12,514 nt of DNA from Bacteroidota bacterium. GTDB taxonomy: Bacteria; Bacteroidota; Ignavibacteria; Kapaibacteriales; Kapaibacteriaceae. The first letter of the stretch is position 1. The number at the start of each line of letters is the position of its first letter. Made by a program: the position numbers and the translations under genes. Below, one piece after another: positions 7,593-12,514 of the stretch. The notes below the pieces were generated by a model that saw only the letters and a program-made list of their open reading frames with translations, was not told the DNA's origin and searched no databases. The stretch is from positions 1 to 12,514 of the forward strand of contig DNLG01000034.1 of NCBI GenBank assembly GCA_003488525.1, in the 5' to 3' direction.

Positions 7593-7621
7593 AAAGAAAA
7601 AAGGGGGCCGAAAGCCCCCTT
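7591..7621 (-). terminator. Intrinsic terminator of the porU-porV transcript (shared convergent hairpin)
   Basis: GGGGGC and GCCCCC flank a CGAAA loop; with two flanking A-T pairs the stem is eight base pairs (7601-7608 with 7614-7621). On the minus strand it is followed by TTTTTTCTTTCT, a classic Rho-independent U-tract, just after the porV stop. On the plus strand, after the DedA-like gene, the downstream bases are only TTACAATC, so termination of that gene would be weaker. Confidence 0.85.
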
Positions 7622-7628
7622 ACAATCA

Positions 7629-8705
7629 TTACATGTTTGCTTCTCGACCCCAATCAACGATCAGCGAGAAGCGCAGCGTGTTGCCCAGTGGGTGATTCTG
7701 TTCAACCGTGATATAGTAACTGAAGTCGGCGCGGAAGATGTCATACTCAACACCGGCACCAAGGGTGAAGTACTCACGGGCTCCGGCAGCTGCCGGTTCG
7801 GTGAAGTAGCCGCCACGAAGGGCAACGGACTTGTCATAAACGTATTCCATTCCGAAACCGGTTTCCAGCCCGCCACGCTCCCAGGACGTCACCAGAGAGA
7901 TTGGCAGAGGGTCTGAGTTACGGCCGTCGCGGCGAACAAGGAGCTTCATAATGTCCGATGAAAACGTCAGCTTGTTAAACTCGTCCTCAAGGACAGTTAC
8001 GGCAAGACCGACGCGGAGGTTCGTCGGAAGCGGATCCGATTCACGGTCGTAGGTCATCTTCGGACCAAAATTCTGAAGGTTCGCTCCGAGGCTGAGCCGC
8101 TTACCGAACTCTTCGCCGAAGATGTTGAGTTCCGACGGACGCCACATGACTCCAAGGTCAAAGGCACTGGAAATGCCGACACCAGCACCGGGCGTTCCGG
8201 CACTAGCAGGCGCGAGATTCGACTGGATGTACTTCACCTGAACACCAAGGCCGACGTCATTACCGACTTCGGTGCCGTAGGCGATACCGAGGCAAAACTC
8301 ATTTGATCTGAACTTGCCGAGAGCCTGACCGTTTTCGTTGGTCTTTGTGAACTCGCCGAGGTTCATGAAGATGAACGAACCGGCAATCGTACCGCCGAGC
8401 TCTTCAACGTACTGACCGTATGTGCCGTAAGAGTAGTAGAGGTCAGCATTGAACTGTGGCAACCACTTGGCAAAGCTCAAAGCAACCTGATTTGACGCAT
8501 CGTTGAAGGCAAGCGCTCCCGTATTCCAGAAGACCGCGTTGACGTCATCGGTCATCGCCGTACCGATATCCCCCATCCCACTTGCGCGGGAGTCCGGGGT
8601 GATCAGCAGAAACGGCACGGCAGCACCGCCAGCTTGAGAAAACGCGAGCGACGACGTTGCGAGAAAGACTGTCAGACCCAGTATGAACTGCCGGACCAGC
8701 GTCAT
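7629..8705 (-). CDS. porV: Type IX secretion system outer-membrane protein PorV
   Basis: This 358-residue protein is an FadL-like outer-membrane beta-barrel. In the T9SS, PorV collects cargo from the translocon and hands it to PorU in the attachment complex. Residues 1-25 form a signal peptide (MTLVRQFILGLTVFLATS then LAFSQA). The mature start AVPFLLITPDSRASGMGDIGTA, followed by TDDVNAVFWNTGAL, is the diagnostic PorV/PorQ motif. Alternating amphipathic strands run to the end, finishing with an aromatic-rich strand (YYITVEQNHPLGNTLRFSL). PorQ is the nearest alternative, but the length and adjacency to porU favour PorV. Two upstream starts (GTG 8726, ATG 8717) are open in frame; 8705 is chosen because GGAG lies six bases before it and the signal peptide starts there. 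It lies 37 bases after porU and is closed by a strong terminator. Confidence 0.92.
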   Translation of the reverse strand: MTLVRQFILGLTVFLATSSLAFSQAGGAAVPFLLITPDSRASGMGDIGTAMTDDVNAVFWNTGALAFNDASNQVALSFAKWLPQFNADLYYSYGTYGQYVEELGGTIAGSFIFMNLGEFTKTNENGQALGKFRSNEFCLGIAYGTEVGNDVGLGVQVKYIQSNLAPASAGTPGAGVGISSAFDLGVMWRPSELNIFGEEFGKRLSLGANLQNFGPKMTYDRESDPLPTNLRVGLAVTVLEDEFNKLTFSSDIMKLLVRRDGRNSDPLPISLVTSWERGGLETGFGMEYVYDKSVALRGGYFTEPAAAGAREYFTLGAGVEYDIFRADFSYYITVEQNHPLGNTLRFSLIVDWGREANM

Positions 8706-8737
8706 GTAGAACTCCATTATACCCACTTGTTAGGCGG

Positions 8738-8745
8738 CAAAGTTA
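8738..8745 (-). promoter_or_regulatory. Possible internal promoter box for porV
   Basis: TAACTTTG on the minus strand matches the TAnnTTTG consensus and sits 33 bases upstream of the porV ATG. Its TAA is the porU stop codon. No TTG element stands at the expected -33 spacing, so the call rests on the -7 match and position only. Confidence 0.35.
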
Positions 8746-11700
8746 GCGAATGAGGGTCAGTTTACCACTTGCGAATGACGTCGTTCCGTCAGCATCAACA
8801 AGGCGCACCACTGCTTGGTACATGCCTGATTGTGCCATGTCTCCACTCTCGTCTCGCCCGTCCCAGACGATGTCAGCCGTCTGCATATCGGAGATGGTCA
8901 TGGGCCTTTCCAACAGCATCGTTCCCTGCAGGTCATAGATAAGAAGCGTTGCGCTGAATGGTCTCTGACTTGAGTGTGTAAACCGGATCGTGGTGCTCGA
9001 CGAGAAGGGGTTCGGAAAATTGAACAGACCCTCGGTCACAATCGCATCGCTGGGGCCTGGAATTCGGAACATCGTGCTATGCTGAGAAACGTTATTGAAC
9101 ACATCCCATGCCTGCACGGTTACGGTGTGCATACCCGAACCGAGCCCAAAGATCTGCTTCTGCGCCGTTCCGGCGCGCGGATTTTCAATCGACGTTGTAA
9201 ATGTTGGCGTGAGTATCTCGATGCTGCTCGAGTTGTTGAACTGTGCCGTGATGTCGTGTCCGATGCCAACCCCTGTCGTGTTGATCCCCGTCTGATCGGC
9301 AAGGTCCACAATCAGCACCGGATTTGGACGAACGATTCCTCCCGGGACAAACTTCCGGGAATCAACATAGACCCTGATGTCGGGCCCGTCGGCTTCTGGA
9401 TCAGCGACATCCGTTACCCCATCAACAACGACGCGGTTGGTCGACCCCATTGCAAATCGTTCGTCGACCGAAGCAGCGTAACCGTACAGTGAGGCAAGTT
9501 CTTTCGAAAACGAGATATCCTTTGGCACAACGAACGTTGCCGTAAAGCGCCCATTCTCCACCTTGAACGACCCACGGCACAGGGCCGAGCCGGGACGTCG
9601 GAACGTATTTCTCGATTTATAAATATCCGTGTCGATCACCGTAACCGTTCGAGCTGCGTCATTCAAAGAAACAGTGATGTTCCCGTTGAACGTGTCATCA
9701 ACACCCTCTGCACCGGGTCGGGAAACAAATCCGGACACCTCGACGGTGCCAAGGGCCGAGATATTAACGGCGTTCGAGTCGTTGCTGACGTCCGCACCGT
9801 TGATCGTCGTGAAACGCACTTGGTGATCTGGGATCAGCAATGTCATGGTCGGATCACCGAGTATCAGAAACTTCTCATCGTTGCCGCCATTGTAGATCTG
9901 CTTGACGCGATACATGGCCTGACCGACCGTTGGATAGGTTCCGTCGGGCATACGCGTGAAGAGATCGGCGTAGAACTCCTGATTCAAAGCTGCGTTTGCC
10001 AGAGAATACACCACACGTGCTGCCGAGAAGACACCAATTGCACCACCGTCTGGCATCAGAAGCAGCTCTTCGGCGCCGGATTGAATGTCAGTCAGATCGA
10101 ATCGCGCAAAGTCACAGGTTGCTGCGGTCAGAAAGAACAACTTGTTCGCGTTGAGAAGTTCTTTCGGTGTTGTCTCCCGGACGAAGACCTGTTCGTGGGC
10201 CCAGACGCGAGGATTGCCATGTCCGATGTAATTCAACAGCACCGAACCGGTAGTGTTCACCGTCGAGACAAGCTCCTGAGTAACCGTGGGCTTGCGACGT
10301 CCACGTGCAATGTTCTCCGTCGGGTACTCTACCATATAGATCTTGCGCGGCTGGAACTCCGTTGGCACGTACTCGTTGATCAGTCTCTCGTTCTGATCAA
10401 GGTGCGTCGATCCATCAGAGCGATTGTCTTCCTTTTCTCCGTCGTCAGCAACAAGCGTAATACGCGTGCGCCAATCATCACGAGATGATTCGCTCTCATA
10501 TCGAGCAAGTTTGGCGATAAAGTTTCTTCCCTCTTGGTTGGAACGGATCGGCACACGTCCACCGGCAAGATCCGGCCGTCGGTCGTTGCCGGCGACGCGG
10601 ACGAAGTAATCATCGGTAGTCGTCGTCGTGAGACCGATATCGGCATTATCGGGGTCAAGACTCTGATACGGCACCACGAAATTCTTTTGCGCTGTTGAGA
10701 TGTTCTTGTAGTCATAGTGACCGTCGCCCCAGAGCACAACATGTGACGGACGCGGTTGCCAGTTGGCAAAGGCATTGGCAATGAAGTCACGCAGTGCCGT
10801 CGGATCAGTCATTCCGTAGCTGAATCGCGCAAAGATCTCATCCGTTGTAAAGACGCTCACGGAGTACTTCCCGCGTCCACGACGGTACTTGGCAAAGTCA
10901 TTCGCTGACTCGAGAAGGTCCGGATGCGTGATGACCAGAACATCGGCCGCACGCTCACTGCCGGCAAACGTCGGCACGTTCAACCTCTCGAGAGCGCCGA
11001 TCGAGGCCGGCTCAGAGCAGAGATAGAAGCGCTGAGCACGCCCTGCTGCGACCTGCGTTCGCACCGCAAACATGCCACCGATCGATGCTGCATTCGTGAG
11101 CATCGCAGGCCGCGCCGGATCGGTGACGTCGAAACCGTAGATGCTACCACTGAACCCATTGATCGAGTACTCATGTACACCATTGTCGCTCTGCGACCAG
11201 AACGTGTAGACGTTCGACTGGGCATCGAGGCTCTGCGGATAATGTACTTCAACCCAGTCCAGCAGGCCCGTAGATCCATTGTCGCTCGACGCATAGGCAA
11301 ATCGAAGAGCTGTCCGTCCATCAGCGGGGATGCGTGAGGCCAGTAGCGTTCCGAACCCTGAATTGGTGTACACGTCCATGTACTCGGGCACCGATGGCAG
11401 ACTAACCTGCCCGAGCGTCGTTCCCGATTCCGAGACAGTTATCACACCGCTGGCATTCCGACTGCGATGTCCAGCCACGTAGCGATAAAGCACTGTGCCA
11501 GCGGGCACAAGTCCCGGAAGTGACATGGTCACGTTGATCGACGACCTGTTTTCGATAGTGCGTCCGAGCCAGCGCCTCCCAGAGCCCGGAGGCAGCGGGT
11601 TAACGATCTCGTCCTCCGAAAAAAGCCGTCCGGTCGTGATGTTCGGGCGCACGGTGGGCTCGTCTGCGGGCAAGGGGCGAGGCACGGCCCGCAGTCCGGG

Positions 11701-12514
11701 CTCGCCGCCGACAGATAGATAGTAGCCAGCTTCGTTGGAGTAGTGATTGATCAGGTGCTTGATCTGCGTGCCATCCTGCGTCCAGCCACTGGCACCGCTG
11801 GCATAGAACACAACCTCGCGGATGGAACCGTCCGGGTTTGTCTGCACGACGATCGGTTGCTCGACAAGCTGATTTGCACGCGCAGAGTCGACCGACTCGG
11901 GAAGCTCCCTTCCGCCCCTTCCGAAGATCTTCAACGATGTAGCGGCCGCAGCGTCGGTGACGATTCCCGCACTGCGCAGTTGGTCGGCTGACAGGCGGTA
12001 GACCCCTTCGCGAGTAATGCGCATGCGGTACATGTTCAGCGCTGTCTCGGCTTGGACCTGCTCACCAGACTTCCTGGACGCGCCATTGGCCGGTCCGCGA
12101 ACAGCTGCAACCCACGGAGCTGCCGGATTCAGAGCCAGTAAAGCCCCCTGCGAAGGGGCAACCTGGCGCGCCGCACCGCTGGCATTGAACCGAACACGGA
12201 TCGTAGCCGAGTTCAGCATCGCAAAGCCCGCTGCTACCTCCTCGGCAATAACTATGTCCAGCCGGGCCACGTGCCGGTCGGCAGCAACACCGTCATAGGT
12301 CAGACATACGAGGTCGGCACATGACATTTGTGGCACACCTGGCACGAGTGGTTCCATCGATGAATGCGGCACAGTCGCGATCGTTGAACGCAGGTCTGCG
12401 CCTTCGAGTGAAAAGCTACCCGGCCCGGGTACGATTACATCAAACGAGCGCACATATCGACGCTTGGCCTGCGATGTCATCAGTCGGGCTCTGTCATCGG
12501 CCGGACGCGAATAC
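8743..12514 (-). CDS. porU: Type IX secretion system sortase PorU, C25 peptidase family (5' end outside window)
   Basis: The gingipain-type cysteine protease that cleaves T9SS cargo sorting domains and attaches cargo to surface lipopolysaccharide. Numbering is from the ATG at 12480. Residues 150-165 (MYRMRITREGVYRLSA) match the PorU N-terminal 'k..v...GvY.l' block. The C25 domain runs from about 513 (ADVLVITHP) to about 878 (ILGDPTM), with WGDGHYDY at 584-591, TTDDYF, the catalytic His754 in NYIGHGNP and Cys789 in AATCDFAR, 35 residues apart as in gingipains. Beta-sandwich sequence follows, then a FlgD-like C-terminal sorting domain from FNFPNPF (1153-1159) to the end (KLTLIR); known PorU proteins also keep such a domain. 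The frame is open through base 12514 and no signal peptide follows the ATG at 12480, so the true start is probably right of the window. porV follows after 37 bases. Confidence 0.92.
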   Translation of the reverse strand, partial: YSRPADDRARLMTSQAKRRYVRSFDVIVPGPGSFSLEGADLRSTIATVPHSSMEPLVPGVPQMSCADLVCLTYDGVAADRHVARLDIVIAEEVAAGFAMLNSATIRVRFNASGAARQVAPSQGALLALNPAAPWVAAVRGPANGASRKSGEQVQAETALNMYRMRITREGVYRLSADQLRSAGIVTDAAAATSLKIFGRGGRELPESVDSARANQLVEQPIVVQTNPDGSIREVVFYASGASGWTQDGTQIKHLINHYSNEAGYYLSVGGEPGLRAVPRPLPADEPTVRPNITTGRLFSEDEIVNPLPPGSGRRWLGRTIENRSSINVTMSLPGLVPAGTVLYRYVAGHRSRNASGVITVSESGTTLGQVSLPSVPEYMDVYTNSGFGTLLASRIPADGRTALRFAYASSDNGSTGLLDWVEVHYPQSLDAQSNVYTFWSQSDNGVHEYSINGFSGSIYGFDVTDPARPAMLTNAASIGGMFAVRTQVAAGRAQRFYLCSEPASIGALERLNVPTFAGSERAADVLVITHPDLLESANDFAKYRRGRGKYSVSVFTTDEIFARFSYGMTDPTALRDFIANAFANWQPRPSHVVLWGDGHYDYKNISTAQKNFVVPYQSLDPDNADIGLTTTTTDDYFVRVAGNDRRPDLAGGRVPIRSNQEGRNFIAKLARYESESSRDDWRTRITLVADDGEKEDNRSDGSTHLDQNERLINEYVPTEFQPRKIYMVEYPTENIARGRRKPTVTQELVSTVNTTGSVLLNYIGHGNPRVWAHEQVFVRETTPKELLNANKLFFLTAATCDFARFDLTDIQSGAEELLLMPDGGAIGVFSAARVVYSLANAALNQEFYADLFTRMPDGTYPTVGQAMYRVKQIYNGGNDEKFLILGDPTMTLLIPDHQVRFTTINGADVSNDSNAVNISALGTVEVSGFVSRPGAEGVDDTFNGNITVSLNDAARTVTVIDTDIYKSRNTFRRPGSALCRGSFKVENGRFTATFVVPKDISFSKELASLYGYAASVDERFAMGSTNRVVVDGVTDVADPEADGPDIRVYVDSRKFVPGGIVRPNPVLIVDLADQTGINTTGVGIGHDITAQFNNSSSIEILTPTFTTSIENPRAGTAQKQIFGLGSGMHTVTVQAWDVFNNVSQHSTMFRIPGPSDAIVTEGLFNFPNPFSSSTTIRFTHSSQRPFSATLLIYDLQGTMLLERPMTISDMQTADIVWDGRDESGDMAQSGMYQAVVRLVDADGTTSFASGKLTLIR

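Noticed and set aside
8714..8722. TATAAT hexamer on the minus strand just before porV
   Set aside because: It resembles an E. coli -10 box, but it lies too close to the start to leave a leader with the porV ribosome binding site, and promoters here appear to use TAnnTTTG.
8706..8726. Upstream starts (GTG 8726, ATG 8717) for porV
   Set aside because: They would place a few residues before the signal peptide, and the GGAG at ideal spacing supports the ATG at 8705.
8974..9492. 172-codon open frame on the plus strand inside porU
   Set aside because: It is antisense to the PorU Ig-like and sorting domains, with no signal, motif or ribosome binding site.
9820..10488. 222-codon open frame on the plus strand inside porU
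   Set aside because: It is antisense to the conserved C25 domain, has a Cys/Arg-rich composition unlike a folded protein, and shows no recognisable motif; it is a shadow of porU.
1..12514. CRISPR arrays, tRNA/rRNA genes, insertion sequences, phage genes
   Set aside because: No regularly spaced repeats, tRNA-like or rRNA sequence, transposase motifs or terminal inverted repeats were seen; the intergenic gaps are too short to hold most of these.

Overview
The window reads as chromosomal DNA from a member of the Bacteroidota/Chlorobi (FCB) group. Three things support this. It carries two core genes of the type IX secretion system (T9SS), porU and porV. It holds the C-terminus of a probable T9SS cargo protein. 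Three gene starts are preceded by the Bacteroidota-type -7 promoter box TAnnTTTG. The base composition looks moderately GC-rich, so a lineage such as Kapabacteria or Ignavibacteria is plausible, but that placement is inference and cannot be settled from this sequence.

Layout, left to right. At 1-360 (+) is the C-terminal end of a large exported protein finishing in a T9SS sorting domain. It is followed by glyA (serine hydroxymethyltransferase, 426-1721, +). glyA converges on a minus-strand block transcribed right to left: rplS (ribosomal protein L19), cinA, then tsaD. cinA and tsaD overlap by ATGA. The glyA and tsaD stop codons are only a few bases apart and are spanned by a perfect GC-rich hairpin. 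A second minus-strand pair follows: pruA (glutamate-semialdehyde/P5C dehydrogenase) and a small exported beta-rich protein of unknown function whose start overlaps the pruA stop (TGATG). Divergent from pruA is a DedA/VTT-family membrane protein (6969-7592, +). It converges on porV through a strong intrinsic terminator hairpin. The rest of the window is porU (minus strand), directly upstream of porV; its 5' end lies beyond the right edge.

How the genes fit together. PorU is the cell-surface C25 cysteine protease/sortase that cleaves the C-terminal sorting domain of T9SS cargo and attaches the cargo to the surface. PorV is the outer-membrane barrel protein that shuttles cargo to PorU. The cargo-like C-terminus at the left edge is a candidate client. 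The remaining genes are housekeeping: one-carbon metabolism (glyA), translation (rplS, tsaD), NAD-cycle repair (cinA), proline/glutamate catabolism (pruA) and membrane homeostasis (dedA-like). No tRNA, rRNA, CRISPR array, insertion sequence or phage signature was seen, and no gene-free stretch exceeds about 150 bases. I found no wholly undescribed system. The most interesting material is the porU-porV locus with its promoter and terminator arrangement, and the unknown exported protein coupled to pruA.
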